Shown: positions 15,472 through 24,690, counted from the first letter of the stretch. The stretch is DNA of 64,000 bases from an uncultured Bacteroidales bacterium (GCA_900316055.1 ONBK01000016.1:1-64000), one strand, 5' to 3'. The notes: generated by a model not told the origin, from the letters alone. A program made the numbers and translations.

Positions 15472-16968
15472 ATGGTTTATTATATCAACCCCGAAGAAAA
15501 GCTCACTCTTGACAAGATTCAGGAGATTATCGATAAGAAGATGACCCTCGCCCTGAGCGACGAGGCCAAACGTCGCATCGAGAAATGCCGCAACTACCTC
15601 AACCAGAAGATGGAAACCCAGAAGGTGCCCATCTATGGCGTCACCACTGGTTTCGGCTCGCTGTGCAACATCAGCATCAGCAAAGAGCAGCTCAGCCAGC
15701 TGCAGAAAAACCTCGTGATGAGCCACGCCTGCGGTGTGGGTGACGAGGTACCCGCCGAGGTGGTGCGTCTCATGCTGCTGCTCAAAGCACAGAACTTCTG
15801 CTTTGGTTACAGCGGTGCCCAGCTGCAGACCGTGCAGCGCCTCATCGACTGCTACAACGACGATGTGCTTCCCGTGGTCTACCAGCAGGGTTCCCTCGGT
15901 GCCAGTGGCGACCTCTGCCCCTTGGCCAACCTGATGCTCCCCACCATCCTCGGCATGGGCGATGTCTATTGGAAAGGCCGTCACTGCGATGTGAAAGAGG
16001 TCTATCAGGCCAACGGCTGGCAGCCCATCGAGTTGCAGAGCAAGGAAGGCCTCGCCCTCCTCAACGGCACCCAGTTCATGAGCAGTTTCGCCGTATGGAG
16101 CCTCCTCAAGGCCCGCCGCCTGAGCAAGCAGGCCGACCTGATGCTCAGCCTCTCGCTCGACGCCTTTGACGGCCGCATCGAGCCCTTCTATGAGTGCCTA
16201 CACATGGTGCGTCCCCACAAGGGCCAGCTCGAGACCGCCGAAGCTGTACGCAACAACCTTGAGGGCAGCGAACTCATCAAGCGTCACAAAGAGCATGTGC
16301 AAGATCCTTATAGTTTCCGCTGCGCCCCGCAGGTGCACGGTGCCGCCAAAGATACCATCCGTTATGTCGCCAGCGTTGTAGAGACCGAGATCAACTCCAC
16401 CACTGACAACCCCATCGTCCTCCCCGACGAGGATATGGTCATCAGTGGCGGTCACTTCCACGGTGAGCCCCTCGCCATGGTGCTTGACTTCTTGGCCATC
16501 GCCGTTGCCGAACTCGGTGCCATCAGCGAACGTCGCACCTACCAGCTTATCGACGCCAAACGCGGCCTGCCCAGCTTCCTCGTCGCCAAGCCCGGCCTCA
16601 ACAGCGGCTTCATGATTCCGCAATATGCTGCCGCCAGCATCGTCAGCCAGAGCAAACAGCTCTGCACCCCTGCCAGCGTCGACAGCATCCCCAGCAGTCA
16701 GAACCAGGAGGACCTCGTCAGCATGGGTGGCAACGCCGCCACCAAGTGCTACAAGGTCTGCGAGAACACCGAGCGCGTGCTGGCCATCGAGCTCTTCAAC
16801 GCCGCCCAGGCCCTCGACTTCCGTCACCAAGAAGGCCTCAAGAGCAGCCCGAAGATCGAGCAGATGGTTGCCAACTACCGCAAGAGTGTGAACTTCGTCG
16901 ACATCGATGAAATCATGTACAAGCACATCCACTCCAGCGTGAAGTTCCTGCAGGAAATGGCAATGTGA
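15472..16968 (+). CDS. hutH: Histidine ammonia-lyase
   Basis: A 498-residue aromatic amino acid lyase. The self-cyclising MIO triad Ala144-Ser145-Gly146 lies in GSLGASGDLCPLANL. Other family segments are the N-terminal YGVTTGFGSLCN with its catalytic Tyr, the STTDNPIV block, and SQNQEDLVSMGGNAA. HutH removes ammonia from histidine to give urocanate, the first step of histidine catabolism. No other hut genes are nearby, so the pathway is dispersed or incomplete. A related lyase specificity (tyrosine or phenylalanine) cannot be excluded by eye. The stop codon is part of a heptamer array and is followed by a terminator shared with polA. Confidence 0.9.
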   Translation: MVYYINPEEKLTLDKIQEIIDKKMTLALSDEAKRRIEKCRNYLNQKMETQKVPIYGVTTGFGSLCNISISKEQLSQLQKNLVMSHACGVGDEVPAEVVRLMLLLKAQNFCFGYSGAQLQTVQRLIDCYNDDVLPVVYQQGSLGASGDLCPLANLMLPTILGMGDVYWKGRHCDVKEVYQANGWQPIELQSKEGLALLNGTQFMSSFAVWSLLKARRLSKQADLMLSLSLDAFDGRIEPFYECLHMVRPHKGQLETAEAVRNNLEGSELIKRHKEHVQDPYSFRCAPQVHGAAKDTIRYVASVVETEINSTTDNPIVLPDEDMVISGGHFHGEPLAMVLDFLAIAVAELGAISERRTYQLIDAKRGLPSFLVAKPGLNSGFMIPQYAAASIVSQSKQLCTPASVDSIPSSQNQEDLVSMGGNAATKCYKVCENTERVLAIELFNAAQALDFRHQEGLKSSPKIEQMVANYRKSVNFVDIDEIMYKHIHSSVKFLQEMAM

Positions 16969-17001
16969 ATTAAGAATTAAGAATTAAAAATTAAGAATTG
17001 G
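16967..17001. repeat. 7-bp period array at the hutH 3' end
   Basis: Five units: GAATTAA three times, AAATTAA, GAATTGG. The hutH stop codon overlaps the first unit, and the last unit merges into the terminator stem. Confidence 0.75.
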
Positions 17002-17030
17002 GGTTCCGCGCGTCGCGCAGAACCCCTTTA
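17000..17030. terminator. Bidirectional terminator between hutH and polA
   Basis: GGGGTTC and GCGCG pair with CGCGC-side bases and GAACCCC (17000-17025), followed by TTTATTTT. It sits between two convergent genes. Confidence 0.75.
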
Positions 17031-17032
17031 TT

Positions 17033-19684
17033 TTAATGTGCGTCGAGCCAGTTGGTTCCCACATCGATGCCGACATCGATGGTGAGGCCGTCGAGGGGCA
17101 GCGCCTGTTGCATCTCGCGAACCACCAATTCTCGCACCTCCTGTTCCTCGGGACGGTAGAGATCGAAGACCAACTCGTCGTGTACCTGGAGAATCATCTT
17201 GGTCTTCAAGTTACGCTTCTGCAACTCGCGGTGAATGCGCACCATGGCCAATTTAATCATATCGGCCGAGGTACCCTGGATGGGCATATTCACTGCGTTG
17301 CGCTCGGCGAAAGAGCGGGCGGAGGCGTTGCGGGAGTTGATATCCGGCAGATAGCGGCGACGACCCAACAAAGTGCGGGCGTAGCCGTGTTCACGGGCAA
17401 ACTGCTTGCTCTGTTCAATGAAGCGCTGTATGTCGGGATATTGCGCAAAATATTCCTCAATCAGTGCGGCAGCCTCCTTGCGGGAGATACCCAGTTGCTC
17501 GCTGAGGCCAAAAGCCGAGATACCATAGACAATGCCGAAGTTGACGCTCTTGGCGTTGCGTCGCTGGTCTTTGCTGACCTCTTCCATCTTCAGATGGTAG
17601 ATTTTGGCGGCGGTGGCGGCATGGATGTCGAATGAGCTGTTGAAAGCGTGGAGCATATGCTGATCCTTGGCCAGCGAGGCGATAATGCGAAGCTCTATCT
17701 GGGAATAGTCAGCCGCCAGCAGCAGATGGTCCTCGTCGCGTGCTACAAAGGCTCGCCGTATCTCGCGTCCGCGTTCTGTCCGGATGGGGATATTCTGCAG
17801 GTTAGGATTCGACGAAGAGAGCCGTCCCGTAGCGGTGACTGTCTGGTTGTAGACCGTATGCAGCCGTCCCGTAACAGGATTGATAAGCTTGGGGAAACTG
17901 TCGAGGTAAGTGCCTACCAACTTGCTGATGGAGCGATACTCCAGTATCAGCGGAATCACAGGGTGGCGGTCAGCCAGCTTCACCAGGGCCTCTTCGGCAG
18001 TGGAATACTGCTTGGTAGCAGTACGAGGAGGTTTGTCGGTGACTTTCAGTTTCTCGTATAGTATTTCGCCCAACTGCTTGGGAGAACCTATGTTGAAGTG
18101 CTCGCCAGCAAGCTCGTATATCTTTTCCTCTATCGCGCTGCGCTCCTCGGTAAGCTGCTGCGAATAGTGTCGCAGCGCCTCGATGTCGATACGCACGCCC
18201 TCCTTCTCCATATCCATCAACACATCCACCAATGGCAGTTCCACTTCGTGGTAGATACGCTCGAGACTGGAGTCGCGCAGTTTGGCGGCCATCAACGGGT
18301 AGAGCTGCCATAGGGCGGCCACCTGAGCGGCCTTTCCTTCAATCTCGTAGCCGAGCATCGACGAGCAGATAAAATCGAGCGAATGGCGCATCTCGGCATC
18401 GATAAGATAGTGTGCCAGCTGCACATCGAAAATCTCTCCTCGTAATTCGAGGTCAAGCTCGGCGAGAATATATTTAAGATTTTTAAGGTCGTAGCAAAGC
18501 TTCGTGGTTGTCGGCTCAGACAGCAAAGCTGACAGCGGGCCGTGGAAAATCGCAAGTTGGTCGACAGTGGTAGTATACACGCTGTCGGCATCGATGGCGA
18601 CAAGCAACGTCGGACCGTTGAATAAAAGTGCGACCGACCGTCCCTGAAGCATCTCGAGTACTTCTGCCGTCAACGGCAACTGCTCCACCTCTGGAGCCTC
18701 CTGCTCTGATGGAGCCATCTCAAAAAGCGTCGGAGCCCCTTGACTACTCTGATTATTCATCTGGCTCTGATTCCCCCAGGCAACGGCCTTCGACGGATCC
18801 TTCACCGACAAATCCGTAAACACCTTCTTTGCGAACTGCCTGAACTCAAGTATATCGGTGGTCTCACGGAGAGCCTGAAAATCTGGCTCCTCCAACCGGA
18901 GCGCCTCCTCGTCGAAATCAATGGGAGCCTCAAGACTGATGGTAGCCAACTGTTTTGAGAAGAGAGCGTTGTCGGAATGTTCCTTTACCAAAAGGCGCAA
19001 CTTCTCGTTCTTGATTTCGTCAGAGCGCTTCACCATCTCTTCGATAGAGCCGAACTGGTCGATGAGTTTCTTGGCGGTCTTCTCCCCCACCCCAGGGATG
19101 CCTGGGATATTGTCAGAGGCATCTCCCCAGAGACCCAACAGGTCGATGACCTGACGGCAGTTGCTGACGCCGAACTTCTCCTTCACCTCGGGGATACCCA
19201 TGATGGTGTCTGGACGACCCATCCGGCCAAAGCGGTACATCTTCACCCTCTCCGTCACCAGTTGCGCGAAGTCCTTGTCAGGGGTAACCATGATCACTTC
19301 GTCGAATCCCGCCTCCTCAGCCTTTCGGCTCAAAGTGCCGATAACATCGTCGGCCTCAAAGCCTTCACAAGTAAGGATAGGTATGCGGAAATCCTCGATA
19401 ATCTTTTTCACCCACGGCAGCCCCATCTGTATCTCCTCGGGCATCGCGTCGCGGTTGGCCTTATACTCTGCGTACATCTCATGACGGAACGTCGGCTTCT
19501 GCAGGTCGAAAGCCACACCCACATGCGTCGGTCGTTGGCTCTTTAGCAAGTCGTAGAGCGTCGTTGTGAAACCCAGCACGCAACTCGTGTTCAATCCTTT
19601 TGAGTTGATTCGCGGATTCTTATTCAAAGCATAGTACGCCCTATACACCGCCGCCATCCCGTCAATCAGCAACAACTTTTTCAT
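17033..19684 (-). CDS. polA: DNA polymerase I, proofreading domain apparently inactive
   Basis: An 883-residue enzyme. The N-terminal 5'-3' exonuclease (about 1-290) keeps its acidic motifs (VTPDKDFAQLV, DLLGLWGDASDNIPG). The C-terminal polymerase (about 500-883) has DYSQIELRIIA, RRNAKSVNFGIVYG and the catalytic VHDELVFD. The middle 3'-5' exonuclease-like domain (about 335-480) lacks the DxE of motif I: the strand reads VALLFNGPTLLVAIDADS. It also lacks the usual motif III Tyr-Asp. It is therefore predicted to excise RNA primers and fill gaps without proofreading. It is convergent with hutH and followed on the minus strand only by the shared terminator. Confidence 0.96.
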   Translation of the reverse strand: MKKLLLIDGMAAVYRAYYALNKNPRINSKGLNTSCVLGFTTTLYDLLKSQRPTHVGVAFDLQKPTFRHEMYAEYKANRDAMPEEIQMGLPWVKKIIEDFRIPILTCEGFEADDVIGTLSRKAEEAGFDEVIMVTPDKDFAQLVTERVKMYRFGRMGRPDTIMGIPEVKEKFGVSNCRQVIDLLGLWGDASDNIPGIPGVGEKTAKKLIDQFGSIEEMVKRSDEIKNEKLRLLVKEHSDNALFSKQLATISLEAPIDFDEEALRLEEPDFQALRETTDILEFRQFAKKVFTDLSVKDPSKAVAWGNQSQMNNQSSQGAPTLFEMAPSEQEAPEVEQLPLTAEVLEMLQGRSVALLFNGPTLLVAIDADSVYTTTVDQLAIFHGPLSALLSEPTTTKLCYDLKNLKYILAELDLELRGEIFDVQLAHYLIDAEMRHSLDFICSSMLGYEIEGKAAQVAALWQLYPLMAAKLRDSSLERIYHEVELPLVDVLMDMEKEGVRIDIEALRHYSQQLTEERSAIEEKIYELAGEHFNIGSPKQLGEILYEKLKVTDKPPRTATKQYSTAEEALVKLADRHPVIPLILEYRSISKLVGTYLDSFPKLINPVTGRLHTVYNQTVTATGRLSSSNPNLQNIPIRTERGREIRRAFVARDEDHLLLAADYSQIELRIIASLAKDQHMLHAFNSSFDIHAATAAKIYHLKMEEVSKDQRRNAKSVNFGIVYGISAFGLSEQLGISRKEAAALIEEYFAQYPDIQRFIEQSKQFAREHGYARTLLGRRRYLPDINSRNASARSFAERNAVNMPIQGTSADMIKLAMVRIHRELQKRNLKTKMILQVHDELVFDLYRPEEQEVRELVVREMQQALPLDGLTIDVGIDVGTNWLDAH

Positions 19685-19710
19685 GCGTCAGCCTCAATAA
19701 CCTATAACCT

Positions 19711-20760
19711 TTATTTCAGCGGATCGGCAGTAAGTTCATCGTACTCCTGACGGTTGCGAAGGATATTGCATGCCAGATACACCGCACTCCGCATCGACTG
19801 CTCGCTGGCCTTGTCTTTGCCTGCAATATCGTAGCCAGTACCGTGCGCCGGACTTGTCCTCACATACGGCAGTCCCGCCGTATAGTTCACGCCTTCCGTG
19901 AACGACATCAGCTTGAACGGAATCAGTCCCTGGTCGTGATACAATGCCAGCACACCGTCGAACTTGTTAAACTCTGAGCTTCCAAAGAAACCGTCGCTCG
20001 GGAACGGACCGTATGCCAGCACACCCTTGGCCTGCGCCTCGTCAATCACCGGTCGTATCACGCGCTTGTCGAAGTCGCCGATAACACCGTCGTCGCCGGC
20101 ATGAGGGTCGAGAGCCAACACCGCTATCTTAGGTATGGTGATGCGGAAATCCCTCTTCAAACTCTCGTTCATCAGCATAATCTTGTCATAAAGCAGATTG
20201 TGCGTCAACGCACTCGGAACATCCTTCAGTGCCAGATGGTTTGTCACAATGCCGATACGGATTCTATCGCACACCATCAGCATCAGACTCGAGCATCCAA
20301 ACTGATGGCTAAGATACTCCGTGTGGCCGGGGAAATCGAAATCGTCAGCCTGGATATTCCTTTTGTTGATAGGAGCTGTCACCAGCACATCCACCTTGCC
20401 TGCCTTCAAGTCGGCACAGGCGCGATTGAGACTCTCACGACTCAACCTACCAGCTAACTCAGTACTCTTGCCGAGGTCTATCTTGATTTCCTCCTGCGTG
20501 AGATTGATGACGTTGTACTTGCGGTCCTGCGCTTCGGAAGCGTCGCGGATGGTGTTGAAATTCATCTCCTGCGTCACGCTGGTGAGAAGTTTCTTGTGGT
20601 AAGAAGCCACCTTGCTGCTGCCATAGAGGATAGGCGTGCAGACATCAAACATGCGATTATCGCTGAAAGTCTTGATAATTACTTCGTAGCCCACTCCATT
20701 CAAATCACCGTGGGTGATAGCTACACGTATTTTCTTTTCTTCGTTATTCTTATTTTCCAT
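19711..20760 (-). CDS. pdxA: 4-hydroxythreonine-4-phosphate dehydrogenase
   Basis: A 349-residue PdxA-family enzyme of pyridoxal 5'-phosphate synthesis, which oxidises 4-phosphohydroxy-threonine. Visible features are THGDLNGVGYEVIIK at the N-terminus, the VTAPINKRNIQ and FPGHTEYLS segments, the metal-binding LDPHAGDDG, and YHDQGLIPFKL plus RTSPAHGTGYDIAG at the C-terminus. It lies downstream of the M17 aminopeptidase gene, separated only by a five-unit heptamer array, and upstream of polA with 26 bases between, so the three may form one operon. Confidence 0.95.
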   Translation of the reverse strand: MENKNNEEKKIRVAITHGDLNGVGYEVIIKTFSDNRMFDVCTPILYGSSKVASYHKKLLTSVTQEMNFNTIRDASEAQDRKYNVINLTQEEIKIDLGKSTELAGRLSRESLNRACADLKAGKVDVLVTAPINKRNIQADDFDFPGHTEYLSHQFGCSSLMLMVCDRIRIGIVTNHLALKDVPSALTHNLLYDKIMLMNESLKRDFRITIPKIAVLALDPHAGDDGVIGDFDKRVIRPVIDEAQAKGVLAYGPFPSDGFFGSSEFNKFDGVLALYHDQGLIPFKLMSFTEGVNYTAGLPYVRTSPAHGTGYDIAGKDKASEQSMRSAVYLACNILRNRQEYDELTADPLK

Positions 20761-20794
20761 AAACTGTAAACTTTAAACCTTAAACTTTAAACCT
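20760..20794. repeat. 7-bp period array filling the pepA-pdxA gap
   Basis: Five heptamers (TAAACTG, TAAACTT, TAAACCT, TAAACTT, TAAACCT) occupy exactly the gap between the aminopeptidase stop (20795) and the pdxA ATG (20760). Confidence 0.85.
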
Positions 20795-22303
20795 TCACTG
20801 CATTTGCAGATATCCGTAGAGGAGGCGGACGCCATAGCCACTGGCACCAGGACGCCAGCAGTGCTGCGCCTTCGTGAAGTAGGCCACACCCGCAATATCC
20901 AAATGAACATACGGCACATCCTTCGCAAAATGCGCAAGGAACTTGCCGGCGGTAATCGTCCCTGCCTGCGGCGTATTGCCACTGTTGCGCAGATCCGCGT
21001 AGTCGCTCTTTATCAGTTCGTCGTATTCCTTCCACATCGGGAACTCCACCAGCCGCTCGTAGACCTGCTCACCCACCAGTTTCAACATCTCCAACTCCCT
21101 CCTGCCATTCTGTTCCATCACCGCGATGCCGAAAGTCGAGATGGCCCTGACGGCGGCACCAGTCAGCGTGGCGGCATCGATAATCACACGGGGATTGTAG
21201 TTCTTCACAGCATAGGCAATGGCGTCGGCCAGAATCAGTCGCCCCTCGGCATCGGTATTCACCACCTCAACGGTGGTGCCATCATACATCGTCAGGATAT
21301 CGTCGGCAGCATATGCGTTGAAGCCAGGACGGCTGTCTGTCAGCGGCAGCAGAGCCACCACATGTACCGGCAGCTTGTTGTCAGCAGCGGCAAACACCAC
21401 GCTGGCCATCGTGGCCGCACCCGCCATATCACTTTTCATCTCCTGCATATAATCCCCAGGCTTGATATTCAACCCACCGGTATCATACATAATGCCTTTG
21501 CCCACCAAGCAAATAGGGCTCTCCGCCTCATTTGTCCTTTTCACTCCCTTTTCACTCCCTTTCGCTCCATTATATTCCAACACCACAAACCTCGGTTCGT
21601 CGACAGAGCCTCTGTTCACGGCCAGCAGGCCTCCCATCCTCAGACTCTCTATCTGTCGCTTGTCCATCACCGTGCAGGTCACCCCCTCCAAATCCGCCGC
21701 TATCGAGGCCAACTCGTCGGCAAATGCCGGAGCGTTCAGGTCCTGCACCGGCAGGTTCACCCACTCGCGGCACCAGTAGATGCGGTTCCACAGGCGTTGC
21801 ATGGCCTCCATCTCCTCGGCCTTGAAATAGGTCGAATCGACAGCCACTCTCTGCAAATGGTAGGGGTCTTTGCTTTTATAGCGGTCGAAACTGTAGTCGG
21901 CAAGCGAGAGGCCCTCCAGCAGCGCTGCCACCTCCTCGGGGAGGGTGCCGGCGCCGCAGACGGCAATCTCATTCACGCGGTCGGCCTCAAATTGTTTGAG
22001 CAACTTCATGGCGTTGCGACGGAGCGACTCCTGCACCTCGGCGGCCGGCTTCTCGCTGTCGAACGAGAGAAAATAAAGATGATAGGGCAGGCGGTCGAAC
22101 GAGAGAATAAAATCCTTATTCTCCTCTCGGCGCTCCTTCACCAAGGCCACCTCTTTCTTGCCCAGCGGCAATGTCCGCTCGGCGGTTTCGTCACCATAAA
22201 GGAACAACAAATTACTCTCGTAAAGGTCGCCATTACGGGAGTTGCGAAACGCAATGCCCTGCGCATTCATTTTATCAACGTCAATCAACTCGAAGTTTAT
22301 CAT
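20795..22303 (-). CDS. Leucyl aminopeptidase family (M17) peptidase
   Basis: A 502-residue cytosolic exopeptidase with two zinc ions. The C-terminal catalytic domain has LVGKGIMYDTGGLNIKPG with the catalytic Lys and first Asp, MKSDMAGAA, and NTDAEGRLILADA with Asp, Glu and the catalytic Arg. Motifs are complete and the length is normal. It releases N-terminal amino acids from peptides. A perfect promoter lies at 22340-22370. pdxA follows after a heptamer array. Confidence 0.94.
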   Translation of the reverse strand: MINFELIDVDKMNAQGIAFRNSRNGDLYESNLLFLYGDETAERTLPLGKKEVALVKERREENKDFILSFDRLPYHLYFLSFDSEKPAAEVQESLRRNAMKLLKQFEADRVNEIAVCGAGTLPEEVAALLEGLSLADYSFDRYKSKDPYHLQRVAVDSTYFKAEEMEAMQRLWNRIYWCREWVNLPVQDLNAPAFADELASIAADLEGVTCTVMDKRQIESLRMGGLLAVNRGSVDEPRFVVLEYNGAKGSEKGVKRTNEAESPICLVGKGIMYDTGGLNIKPGDYMQEMKSDMAGAATMASVVFAAADNKLPVHVVALLPLTDSRPGFNAYAADDILTMYDGTTVEVVNTDAEGRLILADAIAYAVKNYNPRVIIDAATLTGAAVRAISTFGIAVMEQNGRRELEMLKLVGEQVYERLVEFPMWKEYDELIKSDYADLRNSGNTPQAGTITAGKFLAHFAKDVPYVHLDIAGVAYFTKAQHCWRPGASGYGVRLLYGYLQMQ

Positions 22304-22339
22304 AGGTTTTTATCTTTATCTGTTTCTTTTTTTAGGCTG

Positions 22340-22370
22340 CAAAGATACAACTTTTATTCTATTTGGCAAA
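22340..22370 (-). promoter_or_regulatory. Promoter of the M17 aminopeptidase
   Basis: On the minus strand, TTTG (22370-22367), 19 bases, TATCTTTG (22347-22340). Perfect match. Confidence 0.85.
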
Positions 22371-22470
22371 AAAAACATTGCTAAAGACAAAGAGGCAATA
22401 CAGTGAGGGGCCACGCTGCGCGGCCATGAGGGGACATTCTTTAGTGCAGCCACTCCCCTTTTCCGAAGGG

Positions 22471-22590
22471 CTAACAACCTATATCAGCAAACCACACACC
22501 ATGCCAACACCGACCACCGACGGTGTTGGGTTGATGATGGTACGTAGATGGTATGGTGTTGATACGGTGTTGGTGTTGTGTTGCTACTGA
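22471..22590. repeat. Intergenic repeat element with CCAACACCG stem, copy 1
   Basis: Contains CCAACACCG (22504-22512) pairing perfectly with CGGTGTTGG at 22521-22529 and again at 22565-22573, followed by GGTGTTG-rich sequence. It shares AACAACCT, CCAACACCG and TACGGTGTTGG with the element at 56207-56306. The rest of the gap 22371-22622 shows nothing recognisable. Confidence 0.55.
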
Positions 22591-22622
22591 TTATCAGTAC
22601 ATTATACATTCACCAAAACAAC

Positions 22623-22658
22623 AAAATACACATAACCAGAGGGTTATGTGTATTTTTT
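22623..22658. terminator. Bidirectional terminator after the ABC transporter gene
   Basis: The 15-bp arms AAAATACACATAACC (22623-22637) and GGTTATGTGTATTTT (22642-22656) surround a 4-base loop, with T residues after the right arm. Confidence 0.8.
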
Positions 22659-22719
22659 CGCTTGTAACTTATTGATTTCCAATCCGCGCTCTGAACGGCC
22701 AAATTCGTCGTTAAAAAGG

Positions 22720-24405
22720 TTACGAATGGGTGATGATGAGGAGAATTTTGTCGTCTTTGAGTTTCTGGAGCGTGTTGTCAAGATGCTGTCGTGCATCGTG
22801 ATCGAGCCAGGCGGAGGGCTCGTCGAGGATAAGGATGGGGGCATCGGAGACGAGGGCCCGCGCCAACGCCACACGCTGCCACTGTCCCATGCTGAGCTCG
22901 CTGCCGCCGTCGAAGAGACGACCAAGGAGGGTGTCGGTACCGTGAGGAAGCGTGTCGGCCACCTTGTCGGCGCCGGAAAGCTCAAGGGCCCGTGAGAGGT
23001 CGGAGGTCGGAGGTTGGAGGTCGGAGGTCGGAGGTTGGAGGTCGGAGGTCGGAGGTTGGAGGTCGGAGGCGGAGTGGCCGAAGGCGATATTCTCCCCCAT
23101 CGTGCAGTAGAAACGGGCGAAATCCTGGAAGAGGACTCCCATACGTTCACGCAGCTGTCGGGGTTGGAAACGCCGGATGTCGATGCCATTGACAAAAACG
23201 GCGCCTTCCGTGGGATCATAAAGCCGAAGGAGGAGCTTGACGAGCGTGGATTTGCCGAAGCCGTTATGTCCATCGATGCGGGTAATATCTCCTTTGCGTG
23301 CGCTCAAAGAGAAGTCCTTGAGTACATCGCGCTCCATATCGGGGTAGCGGAAGGTGACACCACGGAACTCCACCTCAGTGATTTCTTCAGGCACTTCGGC
23401 AGGCTCCTCGGGATCGACGATGGTGGGTTCCAGCTGGAGGAACTCGAAGAGGTTGCCGATAAAGAGACGGTTGTCGTAGAGGCCGGCGATGCCGCCGACG
23501 AGGTTCTGCAAGTAGCCCTGCCCGCGGCGGAAAGCCTCGAAGAGCATCACAAAGGTACCGATGGTGATGGCCCCCGCGAAGGCCTCTTTCAGCAGCAGCC
23601 ATACGATGGCGAACATGGCGGCGGCCTCGATGAAAGCGCAGAGTATTTCGAGCATCCCCAGACGTCGCGAGATGGAGAGCAGATGGGACACCAACTCTTT
23701 TCTCACCTCCACAAAGCGTCCACGGAAAAGCGGCGCGAGATTGAAGGTGCGCAGTTCTTTGGCGAAATCACGGGCGGTGAGGATGGCGGAGTAGTAGGAT
23801 GTGCGGCGGTAAAGCTGCGTATTCTCGCGGCGAAAGCGGTAGATGCGGCGGGCCTTGTAGAGCCGCACGGCAAATCCCGGCACCACCGCCGCCACCATCA
23901 CCACGATGACCCACCACGACGCGGTAATCATCATGGCCACCACACCGATGATGGAGACCATCGAGCCACCGAGAGCCATGAAATTGGAGAGTATCTGCAG
24001 GGGGCGGTAGGAGGCCTCCTGCTGGGCGCGATGGAGGGTGTCATGATAGGCGGGGGTGTCGTAGTACTGCATGTCGAGCCGGGCCGACTGATGCTGCAGG
24101 AGGTCACTGACATGGTCTATCAGCCGCTGTCCGAGCACATCGTTGTTGACAGAAGAGAGGGCGGAGACGATGCGGTTAAACAGGAAGACCACGCACAATG
24201 CTATGAGCAAGGTGAAGGGTGAAGGGTGAAAGGTGAAAAAAGAAAATTGAAAGTTGTTGGTGGTGACGGAGTCGATAAGGAGTTTGAGGATATAGAGGGC
24301 GAGCAGCGGCAGAAGGCTCTGCAGCAACTCATAAAGAAGACGGCGGCGAAACGACCACGGGTCGCACCTCCTCACCATCAACAGCGCTTTCCAAAGATTT
24401 TTCAT
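22720..24405 (-). CDS. ABC exporter-type half transporter, truncated just after the H-loop
   Basis: A 561-residue protein with an N-terminal membrane domain of about six helices (LLPLLALYILKLLI, FTLLIALCVVFLFN, WWVIVVMVAAVVP and others) and a C-terminal ATPase: Walker A GHNGFGKST, signature LSMGQ instead of LSGGQ, Walker B PILILDEPSAWLD, and the switch His in ITHS. Translation stops immediately after THS, whereas relatives have 20-30 more residues. A plausible continuation (LFNDEF and onward) is present in another frame, so a small frameshift or a naturally short end is possible. Two heptamer arrays lie inside the gene, at 22994-23070 and 24212-24253. Its ATG overlaps the DUF721 stop (ATGA). 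Confidence 0.85.
   Translation of the reverse strand: MKNLWKALLMVRRCDPWSFRRRLLYELLQSLLPLLALYILKLLIDSVTTNNFQFSFFTFHPSPFTLLIALCVVFLFNRIVSALSSVNNDVLGQRLIDHVSDLLQHQSARLDMQYYDTPAYHDTLHRAQQEASYRPLQILSNFMALGGSMVSIIGVVAMMITASWWVIVVMVAAVVPGFAVRLYKARRIYRFRRENTQLYRRTSYYSAILTARDFAKELRTFNLAPLFRGRFVEVRKELVSHLLSISRRLGMLEILCAFIEAAAMFAIVWLLLKEAFAGAITIGTFVMLFEAFRRGQGYLQNLVGGIAGLYDNRLFIGNLFEFLQLEPTIVDPEEPAEVPEEITEVEFRGVTFRYPDMERDVLKDFSLSARKGDITRIDGHNGFGKSTLVKLLLRLYDPTEGAVFVNGIDIRRFQPRQLRERMGVLFQDFARFYCTMGENIAFGHSASDLQPPTSDLQPPTSDLQPPTSDLSRALELSGADKVADTLPHGTDTLLGRLFDGGSELSMGQWQRVALARALVSDAPILILDEPSAWLDHDARQHLDNTLQKLKDDKILLIITHS
22994..23070 (-). repeat. Eleven-unit 7-bp array in the ATPase domain
   Basis: Heptamers of the type CGGAGGT, CGGAGGT, TGGAGGT repeat in triplets. 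Three heptamers equal seven codons, so they encode the peptide repeat SDLQPPT between the Q-loop region and the signature motif. The 21-bp higher-order unit keeps the frame. Confidence 0.9.
24212..24253 (-). repeat. 7-bp period array in the membrane domain of the ABC gene
   Basis: Plus-strand units GTGAAGG twice, GTGAAAG, GTGAAAA, AAGAAAA, TTGAAAG. Translated on the minus strand they give a Phe/Ser-rich segment (NFQFSFFTFHPSPFTL) before a membrane helix. TTTCACC-type units also form the intergenic array at 44556-44576. Confidence 0.8.
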
Positions 24406-24686
24406 CGGATATAGATGTTTTTCACCACCTCAGCTCCGAGATGGTCGTTAATTTTCTGCTTGAGGCTCTCGCGCCGCATGGTCATCTCGTGACGCAAGGC
24501 CGCCGAGGAAAGACGGAGGGAGAGCGTACCGTGCGAGAACTGCACCGAAGAGGTGAGGCGGCTGATGAGGTCACCAGCCAGCTGCCGATAGACCGTCTCC
24601 ACACGCAGTTCATCGGCGAAGTCGCCGTGATCCAGTCGTCGCAGAGCTCCTTGGAGATAATAGTTGAGTGTTCGGTCGGGCTGCAT
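24402..24686 (-). CDS. DUF721 (DciA-like) protein
   Basis: A 94-residue basic protein of the DUF721 family, whose members include the DciA helicase loader. Family-like segments are RVETVYRQLAGDLISRLTSSVQF, GTLSLRLSSAALRHEMTMRRESLKQKIN and the C-terminal VVKNIYIR. It sits directly after recF, a frequent arrangement in Bacteroidota. It is separated from recF by a nine-unit heptamer array and coupled to the ABC gene by an ATGA overlap. A role in replication is inferred from the family and position. Confidence 0.85.
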   Translation of the reverse strand: MQPDRTLNYYLQGALRRLDHGDFADELRVETVYRQLAGDLISRLTSSVQFSHGTLSLRLSSAALRHEMTMRRESLKQKINDHLGAEVVKNIYIR

Positions 24687-24690
24687 GGTC

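Noticed and set aside
22994-23070. CRISPR-like array
   Set aside because: The period is 7 bp with no unique spacers, it is in frame within a gene, and no cas genes are present.
23014-24222. 402-codon frame antisense to the ABC transporter
   Set aside because: The sense frame carries Walker motifs; the antisense frame has none and includes the heptamer repeats by chance.
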